DNA of 36,668 nt, from assembly GCA_001642005.1 (NCBI GenBank), contig LWCA01000251.1, positions 1-36,668 on the forward strand. Reading direction: 5' to 3'. Both the position numbers and the translations under genes were made by a program. Shown one piece after another: positions 1 through 10,091 of the stretch. How positions within the stretch are numbered: position 1 is the stretch's first letter; each line of letters starts with the position of its first letter. This DNA comes from Intoshia linei (Eukaryota > Orthonectida > Rhopaluridae). Below the pieces are notes generated by a model, which was not told the origin of the DNA, made no database searches, and saw nothing but the letters and a program-made list of their open reading frames with translations.

Positions 1-884
1 TATAATATGCTACTCAATATTTGTTTGTGTGTGTGTTACCGTTTATTTCAATAATTACCAGTATTAGAATTTTATAAAATCCACAATTCAATGACAGTTT
101 TTTCCAGGGTATTAGCAAAATAAATTTCAAACTCCCAAACTCACATCTTACGTGATAAAAACTCCAATTGTCCTTTTTTTTGAAAATCAAACGAGTTATA
201 GAATTTCAAAAAAATGTATACTCTGATACAGATTTTAAAATCATAATAATTATCATAAATTTAAATTTAAAAAAAAAATATTTTCAGGGCCAAAACCACA
301 AATTATCTCTTTTTTTTAATGAAAACAGCTCTAGAATTAAAAAAAATGTACAGGTTGTAGAATTGTATCCTTTTAACACATAAAAAAAATATCAATCTGA
401 ATAAGTGACGCCTTCACGGTCAAAAAAGCATTTTAGTTTTCATATATTTTTTTTCCAAAATATTTTATTAACAAAACAAAAAATGTGAAATAATTAACGG
501 TCCGAAAATTAAAAAAAAAGAAAGATTATTCTGATAAGCTTATTCCAGTTGATATAAGTACAAAATTTCAATCCCAGAAATCTACGCATTCCCGATCAAA
601 AATAATTTTAATATATTATCAACCAATATTTTTCAAATATTTTGATTAACAAATGTGCATTTAACATCTACACATTTCCAATAAAGAAATATGGGTGAAA
701 ATCTATATAATTGATTATTTCAGAATTTTTTTCATTCAATTCGGAAATCGGAAAAGATTGATAATAGTGAATAGTAGTATTTTTAAGTTAGATTTTAACG
801 TGAATATATTTTTTTGGAAGAATAAAAATGTGACCTCGGCAGAGATAGCTGCTGTATGTATGTAGTACATAACAGTTAATTTAG
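1..884 (+). mobile_element. Helitron-like non-autonomous repeat, copy 1 (5' end outside window)
   Basis: The copy starts with a TG-rich tract (about 20-40) followed by TTTATTTCAATAA. Next come degenerate units of about 130 bp that recur as the phrase TTCACGGTCAAAA (about 285 and 410). A conserved block with TTCCAGTTGATATAAGT and CCAATATTTTTCAAAT follows (541-650), then a 3' module with CCTCGGCAGAG (about 835). That module ends in a hairpin (CTGTATGTA / TACATAACAG) and TTAG at 881-884. The same modules in the same order recur across the window. A hairpin about 10 nt before a CTRR-like end suggests a Helitron. The class is an inference; the shared modules are seen directly. Confidence 0.6.
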
Positions 885-1631
885 TCAATTATAATTATAA
901 TAAAACTAATAAAACTGGAAACATTACATTAAACATTTTGTTCACTATTGTCAGGTTTGAACTATTTTTAAAAGTTTTTATGGTCATATTAAAGTATTTT
1001 GTAACGTGCCTATTGTCACAATATTCAAAAATTAAAAATTTTCAAGGTCTTTGATCTTATAACCATTATCACTTTCGTACGTGACTAACATTCACTGGAC
1101 ATAAAAAGGTTAAACATCATAGCTGTAAATGCATTGTAAAATAACAATACATTATATTAAATTTGACAACCGACAATTACAAAAAAGGTAATATTATTTT
1201 AACATAATTGATGTAGGCCGTGTTTATCCCATGTATCTACAAATTGAATGCAATGCATATTGTAAAATTTGACCTAATAACTAAATTTTTAATAAAAACT
1301 ATAAATTTAATATAGTGGTCTCAGAAATATGATAATATTAACAAGTTGAGTAAGTTTACAATGCATAATAGGCGTGGTTAACAATCAATGATGTGGATGA
1401 AACAATAATAATGAACAGTACAGTACAATAGTTAGTTATGTATAGTTTTATAACGGAGTAGCAAACAATGCCTTGATAATATATTTGATTAGTTTATTGG
1501 TTATTTGTTCCACAGTAAAACAGATGCATAAAAATAATCCATCAAAATTCAGTGTCACTTGAAATGAAATGGAATAATCAGTTTATTTTTTTTAAAGATT
1601 TAAAACATTAAAACCATCAAAACAATAAAAA
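885..1631. other. Intergenic, nothing recognised
   Basis: AT-rich DNA between the repeat and the first gene. No open frame with coding character and no RNA gene was seen. The last part is presumably the promoter and 5' leader of the gene starting at 1632. Confidence 0.4.
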
Positions 1632-2374
1632 ATGATTTTATCACTATTAAAAGATGAATTTACAAATATTAATATGAATATGGATTCAGCACATAAAGAA
1701 TCGGTGGTAATTACATTATAATAATAATTATAATTAATCATTTTAATTTCAATTTATTAAAATTTTCAACTATTTAAACAATTTAAACATTTAAATTTTA
1801 GAATCAGTGCGTAATTGAGATACCTCTTAATACAATACCCAAAAAACTAAAAAGACAAAACGGAGAAGCAATTTTGAAATCAACAAAAAAACGTGTAAAT
1901 GTATTGATGGGATCAAAAATAATGAAAAACCAAAGTATAATATCAAATCAATCTAAAAACATGGAAAATATCCATAGAAAAAAACCTAGAATGGGAATAA
2001 ACAGATTAAATTATAAAATAAAAGACCAAACATGTACAAATTCCTTAAATAGAACAAAATTTAAATGTCCTCGTATTTTAAATAATGAAAATTACTACTT
2101 ACATACCGAAAATATAAATAAAAGTAAAAGATCTTGCAGATCGGACGTTTACTCTATAAACTTTTCCAAATATGATCGAATCAACCGCAAAAGAACAATT
2201 TGTCAACACATAATTCATTCCAAACTCATACATCAAAACTTGAAGATTATTGAAACAAGACATGAAAATTATTTCATGAGTCAAATTAAAGAACATTTCA
2301 CGCATAATTTTAAGGATACCATCAATATAATATCAAATAATCAACATGTTAATTTAGAATTAAATTACATCTAA
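1632..2374 (+). CDS. Uncharacterised basic protein, two exons, 215 aa
   Basis: Exon 1 is 1632-1706 and exon 2 is 1802-2374, joined in phase 0 across a 95-nt intron (GTAATT...TTTTAG). The second exon is an open frame of 190 codons without an internal ATG near its start. The ATG at 1632 (MILSLLKDEF) is therefore the natural start, although in-frame ATGs at codons 15 and 17 are possible. The product is rich in Lys, Asn, Ile and Arg, with no signal peptide, membrane segment or repeat. The C-terminal half (from KYDRINRKRTICQHI) looks helical. I do not recognise the family. The basic composition could suit a nucleic-acid or cytoskeletal binding protein, but that is speculation. It stands alone, with repeats on both sides. 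Confidence 0.6.
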
Positions 2375-3049
2375 TTTGTACACCAAACTGTTTTCATATT
2401 TAGCTTTAGGGTTATGTCGGTACATCATACACATTTTTTAAATAGCACTATTTTAATTATAAATCTTATCCTATTTGAAACTTTTTCGCCAATTTTTTTC
2501 AATTTTAATTAGTTTGTATTGATTAGTCTTGCGTTTTTAATTACGCATTTTGTCAATTGTTAATTATGTTCTTTCATATTTGCATTATTACTGTCATTCC
2601 TCAGAGGAAATTAATATTCTAAATTTTATTACCCTTCAAACAAAATTCAATTTGGAATGCCGTTAATTACTGAATATATTGTGATAAAATACACTACTAA
2701 ATGTAAATACTCTTTGATGCTTCATTAAAATTAAAAATATAACGGTAAAATCAAAAAATTCATTTAAATTTTAAAATTAAAAAAATGTTAATTATATGAA
2801 TGTTTTTAAGATTTGGTCAGCATTTCTCAAAATATATTGTCATTTTTCAATTTCTTCAATTTCTTTAATTTTAGAGCCATAATTAGCCATTTTTAGTTGA
2901 CGAATGAGACGTTTTAATTTAAGTTATGTGACTGGAACCGTCTATATTCAATTACTTGAGAAATTTTTAATGCATTTTTAATTTTATATTGTTAACTCAT
3001 ACTTGTCTGAATGTGTGTTTTAAGTGTAAACATTTAACCAATTATTTAA
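2375..3049. other. Intergenic, nothing recognised
   Basis: AT-rich sequence downstream of the 215-aa gene. It presumably holds that gene's 3' UTR. No coding frame or clear repeat was seen. Confidence 0.4.
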
Positions 3050-3690
3050 AAAACCGACTCTCAGAATTTTCAAAAACAAAAATACCAAGTCAGATTTTTC
3101 CGGTATGAAAATAAGATAAATTTAAATCTCAAATATTTCAATTTTCATGTCAAAACCGCAACTTGCCTTTATTTGAAAAATAATAAAACCCAAATAATTA
3201 AATATCTGTTTTTTCAAATTAAACAGTCCCAATGTTTTAAAAAACATAAATTTTGGTCAGTTTTTTAAATCATGAGCATTATCAAAAATTGTAAAATCAC
3301 ACATTACTCTATTTAGAAAAATGAAAAAACCAAGTCCTAGAATTTAAATAAAATGAGAACTAACACATCTTGTTACATTTAACACTCAAAAAATATTTCA
3401 ATGTCACAAAGTCACGTCTTCATGGTTAAAAACACTTTAGTGTTAATTTTTTTTTTTAAACTACCATAGTGTATATCAGTGATTCCCAACCTGTTGATCG
3501 CGATCGACTGGTAGATCGAAGATAATTTTCTAGCTTATTCCAGTTCATCTAGATAAAAATTTTAACTCCCAAATCTGCGTATTTACGGTAAAAAATTACT
3601 TTTAATTTATTATCAACCAATATTTAAAAAAATTTTAAATTAATATGAATTGATATATTTTAGAAATGAAAATGTGAATATTCATCCTAC
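3050..3690 (+). mobile_element. Helitron-like repeat, copy 2, with a hAT-type terminus inside
   Basis: Two or three units of about 130 bp are visible (phrases GTCAAAACCGC near 3150 and CTTCATGGTTAAAAAC near 3420). The TTCCAGTTCATCTAGATAA / CCAATATTT block is at about 3538-3635, as in copy 1. The copy is interrupted at 3477-3520 by CAGTGATTCCCAACC followed by GATCGCGATCGA and GGTAGATCG. This looks like the terminus of a non-autonomous hAT element. No hairpin/CTAG end was found. Confidence 0.5.
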
Positions 3691-4139
3691 AAATTTCAAA
3701 AAAAGTATGATTTGAATGAGTAAATATTTAAAATACAAAAACCTGGGTTTAAGTCTCATGAATTAACTCGTTCGCTTTTTTTATCATTACTACGCAATTT
3801 ATGATTTTTTAAAACTTTTTATTTTTCCGTCAACTTAAGTATAACTTTGTTTTATTTTTGTTATAGTTTTGAAATTTATTTTAATTTTGGTAACATTCCT
3901 TCATCCAAAATATATTTTTACGTCAATTTAAATAGGCTGCATTAATAAAATCCATTAATGATCGATTTAAAATATTTCTTTAATATAAAAAGGAAGATAT
4001 TGAAATATTTTACACATTTTAATGTTATGAAAAATCAGTATGTATTACAGGTAAAGCTTGGAATTTCTAGAAAATTTTCGAAAAAAATTAATTGATAGTA
4101 TTAGTAATAAAATAATTATTTTTAATTGTGGAAAAACTA
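3691..4139. other. Intergenic, nothing recognised
   Basis: AT-rich DNA without a convincing reading frame or a repeat I could match elsewhere in the window. Confidence 0.35.
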
Positions 4140-4743
4140 AAAGTACTAACAGTTTCAAAATTGTTAATATTTTTAGAATAAGGACGGATAATCCCAATAT
4201 TCGGTCCATGAAATAACGTTGACAAATTTCTTACTAATTAGTTAAAATAAACATAATTAATCTAATTAGATGTGCATTTATTACGTTTTTTATTAAATTA
4301 TTTTAAATATTGCCTGATAATGAAACTTTAGTGATCCGCGATACATTTTATTTGATAAATTTTAGGAACCCATGTCTATGGGAATTTTATCGAGTTGATA
4401 AAGCAATAGTAAAGATGAGCAACCAAGAACCCATTTCCAACTAATTTTCAAAAAGTTACATTCCACTCATTAATATTAATTAAACGTAGAAAATAACGAT
4501 ATTATGCCGTTTTAAAATTTGTAACCTTACTTTTATTATACGTATTAGGTAGCAATCGATAAACAATTTAAAAATTTAAACTAAATTTTCACACTTTTTT
4601 CACGGCGACGGGTAATAAATTATAAAATTTATCGCGGACCATTAAACCTTATAACAAATTTTATAAAAAACGTATTAAATTGACTTTTAATTAGTAAAAA
4701 TTTTTTAAAAATTATTTCGCGGACCGGCATTTGGGAAACGCTG
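4140..4743 (-). mobile_element. Non-autonomous hAT-type element (family 2)
   Basis: Read on the minus strand, the right end is CAGCGTTTCCCAAATG followed by CCGGTCCGCG (ends at 4743). Further in are a GTCCGCGATAAATTTTATAA phrase and CGCCGTGAAAAAAGTG. The same succession of phrases occurs at 25633-25800, and a shorter match starts at 32104. The left boundary is uncertain; a related GGTCC phrase lies near 4205. No transposase reading frame is visible. Confidence 0.45.
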
Positions 4744-5379
4744 AGTTATAGATTTAAAAAAATCAAGTTTTAGAATCTTTAATAAATTTTCACAACTGTA
4801 TTTAATGAGTACCACCGGTAGTTCTCAGTAGATTGCTTTGACACGGTTACCACTGTTGGTTATCAAACAGTAAAAGGGATCATAATTTTAAAGTTTCGAA
4901 ATTTTTCAAGCTAATCACCACGCAAGTTAAAAGGTTACACACAAGTAAAAATCCGCTTCAAATCTAATTTAATATAATTCCTCTAAAAATGTAACACAGT
5001 GATAAATACATGTAGATAAATTAAAAATATATAATCAGAATATTTTGTAAATGAACCATAAACGTTTATTGAACCTTGGGTTACAATATTATATATAATA
5101 ATAAGTACATTAATTATGCTGCACAATTAGACAATTTTGTACATCTGCGATGTTATACAATGTTATACAATATATAATATACATTATACAATACACATTA
5201 TCCACCACTCATGCCGAACAGACAACCAGTTTAAAATTTTACAGCGTCCGCCAAGGAAGACATACATTTTTATGTACATTGTAATTTATGTGTGTAAAAT
5301 TATTTTTGATCACACTCTTTTGGCTTGCGACGTACCAACAAAACTTTTCAAATTTCAAATTTCGAACACCACAAAAAAC
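4744..5379. other. Intergenic, AT-rich; upstream of a weak candidate small gene
   Basis: Holds a simple AT/TATAC tract (about 5150-5200) and a less AT-rich stretch (5215-5340) just before the candidate ATG at 5380. No other feature could be supported. Confidence 0.35.
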
Positions 5380-5508
5380 ATGGTAAGATACTATATTCTT
5401 TCCCAGTTCTTTTTGCTATCGCCGCAGACTCACAATTATCAATTTCATAAAAAAATAAAACAAACGTTACATTGCAACTCTTGGACTTGGTTAAGAATGC
5501 TTAGATAA
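5380..5508 (+). CDS. Doubtful 27-aa ORF with an intron directly after ATG
   Basis: An ATG at 5380-5382 is followed at once by GTAAGATACT. A pyrimidine-rich 45-nt stretch ends GCCGCAG at 5427, giving one of the most canonical intron signals in the window. The downstream exon (5428-5508) adds 26 codons and a TAA. An intron right after the start codon is common in small ribosomal protein genes. The peptide (HKKIKQ..., WTWLRML) faintly recalls the N-terminus of eL39 but lacks its C-terminal RRHWRR part. It may be a decayed copy, a non-coding RNA exon pair, or chance. There is no independent support. Confidence 0.2.
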   Translation: MVRYYILSQFFLLSPQTHNYQFHKKIKQTLHCNSWTWLRMLR

Positions 5509-6146
5509 CATATTTCTATTATAATTTTGTTCTGTTCAATATTAATTTCTCATGACTTATAAGTCACAGTTATAAATTGAAATTATTTACATTATTAATG
5601 GGAAAATAAATAAATACGAGCGTATTAACCCTGTTAAATAAAAATGTAATAGATTGTTAAATATGATAATAAAACATGATACATTATAATATCATTATTC
5701 CACATGACATTTTTATAGAATATTTATTGAACATATTGTTCTCTAAACTCGGAATAAGATTAGTTTCACACAAACTTTTAAATGAGTCAGTGAAATAGTA
5801 AAAAAACCTAATTAAATATAAGTTGAATAAGGATAATGGGTCAATTTATATGTAATTATTCACTTAATAATGTCATAAATTAGGTTTCAATAAAATTTCC
5901 CTTTCATGAGAATATTTTCTGCAACTACATTTGTATGCACCACAAAATTACATATTTTTCAATTTCGTATTACATGAACTATTCCTGATGTATTATTAAA
6001 TTTATTATTAAAAAGGTTTAATTCATAATTAATCATTTTACTACCTGTCAATGACATGACAGGCTGTCATGTAGTAACATTAAAATATTACATTTCAGAA
6101 TTTTTTGAACCCCTCCAATTGTTTCAGCTCTTTTTAGAGAACTATT
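5509..6146. other. Intergenic, with a short perfect inverted repeat
   Basis: Mostly featureless AT-rich DNA. At 6054-6072 there is a perfect 9-bp inverted repeat (ACATGACAG g CTGTCATGT) that could form a hairpin. It is not adjacent to a gene. Confidence 0.35.
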
Positions 6147-6154
6147 CTGTAGAT

Positions 6155-7065
6155 CAGGGGTTCCGAAAGTGCGCGATATCATATCAGGGGTGATTAATTC
6201 AACGTGGGCGATTTTTGATATATTCGATACATATATGCGACGCGATTTTTGTTTGTCTGTCTGTCTGTGTGTGTTTCCTACTTTATTGAAATAATATTGA
6301 AATTGAAAACGTGTTATTTTTTTACTCATTGAAATTTTAAATATAATGACAAAAAGAAAAGCAACATTCACAAGAAAAAACGCCAAAATTAATAAGATGA
6401 TACTTTTTTATTATACCAAAAAAATAAATTCACGTTGAAAATCTAATAGTACGGTAATACATTTTTGATAGTCTTATTTTAATGGATTCATAAAAGTGAT
6501 TTGAACCATAATAGATTTAATTTTTTTAAGGTTAAAATTAAAATGTCCGCCCTCGGCAGAGCTAGGTGCTGTTTGTACAATGTACATAGTACAAACCAGC
6601 CAAGCTAGTAGTATAATAAAATTGATGCGGTACCAAATTTAAAATATAGTTCCTTGTCAATGTTCAATGAGCATTGTTCATAGATTGTTTTATTATAACA
6701 TTTTAATTATTAATGACACTGTATTTGAAAAACGGTATTAGATGGCTAGAGTGGAGCGTTGATGAATTTTTTGGTTGTAAGGGGATATTTTTATAGCCAG
6801 TTTGGGATCTACTGATATAAACAGTGACAGTAATAAATATATTATTTTTTAATTAACATATAACATAATTTTCATTTTTTTAATTATTAAATATTGACTT
6901 TGGAAATATTGAATTAAATTAAAAAAAAATTGGTTATTTATATAATAAATTTTTATTATTAAATGTATATACGACGTAGACGAAAAATTTTTTTGAGAGG
7001 CGTTGAGAAAATATATTGCTAAAAAGGGGGGAGGGCGGTAGACAAAATGAGTTTGGGAACCCCTG
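6155..7065. mobile_element. hAT-type non-autonomous element with 8-bp target duplication
   Basis: The left end reads CAGGGGTTCCGAAAGT. The right end, reverse-complemented, reads CAGGGGTTCCCAAACT, so 14 of 16 terminal bases agree. The flanking 8-mers are CTGTAGAT (6147-6154) and GTGTAGAT (7066-7073), a single-mismatch 8-bp duplication. CAG-starting termini and 8-bp duplications are hallmarks of the hAT superfamily. There is no transposase ORF, so the element is non-autonomous. About 385 bp of the interior is a later Helitron-like insertion. Confidence 0.75.
6224..6608 (+). mobile_element. Helitron-like repeat nested in the hAT element (copy 3)
   Basis: Begins around TTCGATACATATATGCG, then GTTTGTCTGTCTGTCTG and TTTATTGAAATAA (the 5' module). 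It goes almost directly to the 3' module with CCCTCGGCAGAGCTAGG. The end is an 8-bp stem (GTTTGTAC / GTACAAAC) about 10 nt upstream of CTAG at 6605-6608, followed by T. The internal tandem units are deleted. This copy shows the 3' terminus most clearly. Confidence 0.6.
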
Positions 7066-7073
7066 GTGTAGAT

Positions 7074-8537
7074 TGTGCAAAAACAATTCTACGTTAAAAT
7101 ATACAATGTATATTATACATGTGTAATAATAAAAAATGAACTCAAATTATAAAATTAATTTCCGGTCATATTACGGATAGTTTTCACCATTATTTTATAA
7201 ATATTGTAACTTTCCATTGTAATTCTAATTTTAACGATTGGATCAAATAAATCCTATATACATTATGGAAGATATACAATGAATACACTCGTAAACAGCT
7301 GGATAAATCACTACTGGTACTTGGATTTCATACTACAAACAAATTATGATGGATATACAATTTATCAATTAGACTAACAGACGCATGGCTAGATTAATCT
7401 AGATTTGTGAGAGTTTACTATTCTCATATTTCAAACGATAACTTTGAATAAACATTATCCCTCTTGGAAAATTAGCTAAATCCATATCAAATTTATCGAG
7501 TATTTATTAATATAACGTCATTTTTAATTAACAAAAATCTTAAATTGAACTAATATATATTCATTTTCAGATCATTTAAAAAATTATAAAACACTCAACA
7601 TATATTCAGAGTTCAGAGAATCATATCGAAAAAAAGAATGCTAAATAATAATAACAAATAATTTTTATGTAAGCCTCATTAATTTTTTTGTAGGTTAACT
7701 GTAAATAACTCTATTAATTAAGCTTCTTTTATATTCTTGTGCTTTCATCTTGGTATTCTGGTATTTTGATCGTAAAACGGCAATTTTTTGATCTTACTAT
7801 TTATAATAATGCTCATGATTTTAAAAATTATTCCAGAATTTATGTTTTATAAAATTACTGTATATTACAGAAACTTATTAGGGTACAAAGTACCCTCAAA
7901 TCTAAGTTAAGACTACAAACAACTACAGAACCAACGAAATAAAATAAATAATTACAAAATAAAAACATTCTATGGTGTTTACAGCAGTGTTAACTCAATA
8001 TTTTTAAATTTAATCATGGAAAAATTTATATTTTGATGAATTTAACTTTAATTTGAGGTTTTATACAAATAATGTTTATTTATTTTGTCATTTTTTAACT
8101 TTATCACTGATACTTATAGAATTTAGAGTCTAAATTCTTAATACTTTTTTAAAATCTTTTCATGAGACTATTACAATATTTGTGTATTTACTAAAATGTA
8201 TAATTTTGCCATTTTATAAGATTAAGGTACGTTAATTTCTTAGATATTTAATCTAAAATTTATCCTAAAAAAATTTATTCACTGTATATCAAATCATTAT
8301 ACTCATCAAATCAACGTAAAACAATCTCATTAATATTAGATTTGATAAAAAAATTTTAAAATGCAAAATTTCCAATAAATCCAATTAAATTTTCCACGAA
8401 TTATAATTAAAATACGCATTTACATTCTTATCAATTCTTGGAATTAAATTTATTATTAATTTATAGAACTATTTCAGTAAAAAACAACGGCACATTGTAC
8501 ACTTTGAAAATACAGATTTCAAAATGATCGTTTTTAA
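7074..8537. other. Intergenic with one fragment of the dispersed tandem-unit repeat
   Basis: About 7745-7870 matches one unit of the Helitron-like internal repeat (GATCGTAAAACGGCAA, then CATGATTTTAAAAATTATTC and CAGAATTTATG). The rest is AT-rich without recognisable features, apart from a 14-nt palindrome CTAGATTAATCTAG at 7389-7402, probably chance. The reductase promoter should lie just before 8538. Confidence 0.4.
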
Positions 8538-9949
8538 ATGAAGAATTTAACTTTATATCTGGCAACTCTGATTCTGATTGGTAGTACATTGTATATTGAA
8601 ATTATGAAAATACATTTGTTATTTTATACACTCAAAATTGTAGGAAAATGTTTAGAAAAATATCATATTTTAAAAAAGCATTGAGCATGACGTCAGATAA
8701 CGTACTTCTCAAAGACCACAAGACAATGCATTCACTTATATTAAGATCAAAAGAGGTTTTTAAAATTCAAATCAACGTATATAGAAAACTGAGATTCTCA
8801 ATTATAATACATATAAATTTAATTTTAAATTACCCTCAGCTAATGAAACATTAGGTTTTATAATAGGTATCTTGTTTATATGCTTTTAACTATTAATATA
8901 TAGGATCGTTTGTTATATTGCATGGTAAAAGTGATGGCGAAGAATTTAAAAAATCTTATACTCCAGTAAGCGACCAAAATTTAAAAGGTCAGTGTGAATT
9001 TGTTATTAAGGTGAAATGTTTTATTATGATTTAGTATATTTAAATGTAGATATACAGAGACAACCAAGAAGGTCCAGGTGGTTTAATGACTCAATATTTG
9101 GAATCTTTACATATTGGAGATTCTGTAGATATGAGAGGACCAATGGGGTTGATTAGATACTTTGCACTCGATGATACTAAATGTTTGAAATTAGTTTTTA
9201 TTATATCAGCATTTAGGTAGATTCACCATCTTTTCTTCATATCAATTCAAAAGTTTCTATGAAGTAGACGCATCTGAAATTTGCATGATTGCAGGTGGCA
9301 CTGGTATTACTCCCATGTATCAATTAATTCAACATAATATTAAAAATAACAATATAAAAATGCGACTCATGTTTGGAAATAATGTAATTTTTATTTTTAG
9401 TAATCATTATCTTATCTTTCACATTAGAATTAATATAACTACACCATTTAACGTTAATTTTGTAATTTTCAAAAAAAATAATATGGGTCTAATTTCCAAA
9501 ATAATGTATGTGACGGTTAAGTTTTTTTAAAAAATTGATTATTTTAGTCACCATTTAAGATTTTTATTTGATATATGAAACCTTTGGTGTACACTGTAAA
9601 CTGTATTGCTAACACATTTTATGGGTATTGCATAAATATTTTTATAAATTAAACTTTTATTTAGTCAGATATAGATACAATTTTGTTCAATGAATTGGAA
9701 AAGTATAGATTATCACATCCAGAATTGTTGAATATTTATTACACTGCAACCAAACCGTTTAACCCAGAACAATGGACACATGGTGTCGGAAATATAAGTC
9801 CAGAACTCATACAAGCCCAACTTTTAACAAAATTGAAAGACAAGGAAAATACCGTTTTTCTATTATGTGGACCAAGAGCTATGGTCAAGTTGCATTTCAT
9901 TGCTTTAGCAAAACTTGGTATCGATTCAAAGAGGATACTTCGTTTTTAA
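8538..9949 (+). CDS. CYB5R: NADH-cytochrome b5 reductase, membrane-anchored, 308 aa
   Basis: Exons: 8538-8590, 8644-8755, 8794-8866, 8904-9010, 9050-9216, 9254-9383, 9665-9949. All junctions are GT-AG and in frame. The enzyme passes electrons from NADH through FAD to cytochrome b5 for lipid desaturation and related reactions. It usually sits on ER or mitochondrial outer membranes. Visible: a short hydrophobic N-terminus (MKNLTLYLATLILIG) as membrane anchor; KLPSANETLG; the FAD motif region KSYTPVS; GGLMTQYLESLHIGD; the nucleotide-binding MIAGGTGITPM; LLCGPRAMVK; and a terminal aromatic residue (ILRF). The length matches the animal family (about 300 aa). The FAD-motif arginine (usual RxYT/S) is lysine here. 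The stretch between GPMGLIRY and MIAGG is poorly conserved, so the exon 5/6 junction is the least certain. Introns are 53, 38, 37, 39, 37 and 281 nt. Confidence 0.9.
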
Positions 9950-9953
9950 TAAA
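9948..9953 (+). terminator. AATAAA poly(A) signal overlapping the reductase stop codon
   Basis: The TAA stop at 9947-9949 supplies the first two A residues of AATAAA. If used, the 3' UTR would be only about 20-30 nt. This fits the close convergent neighbour. Confidence 0.5.
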
Positions 9954-10091
9954 CTCATGTATAAATTAAATGTATCAGGTTACTGAAGAATTTACGCTGT
10001 TTTTTTTCAAATTTTCAAAAATGAATATTTTCTAATAGCCCATCAAAATTTTTGACTTACGTTTTCACCATTAAATATGAAATGAAAATAA

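Noticed and set aside
5137-5382. Plus-strand open frame with Ile/Tyr/His-rich sequence
   Set aside because: It begins in an AT/TATAC simple repeat, has low complexity and resembles no family. Only the small spliced ORF at its end was kept, with low confidence.
6048-6386. Minus-strand open frame of 112 codons
   Set aside because: It runs across the hAT terminus and the nested Helitron-like 5' module. The composition reflects repeats, and the frame does not continue into any recognisable exon.
7389-7402. 14-nt palindrome CTAGATTAATCTAG
   Set aside because: Short AT-rich palindromes are expected by chance in this composition, and no gene or repeat boundary lies next to it.
9285-9530. Longer open frame continuing past MRLMFGNN into the reductase intron
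   Set aside because: Family similarity stops exactly at GNN and resumes at 9665. The extension is Ile/Phe-rich intronic sequence after a GT donor.
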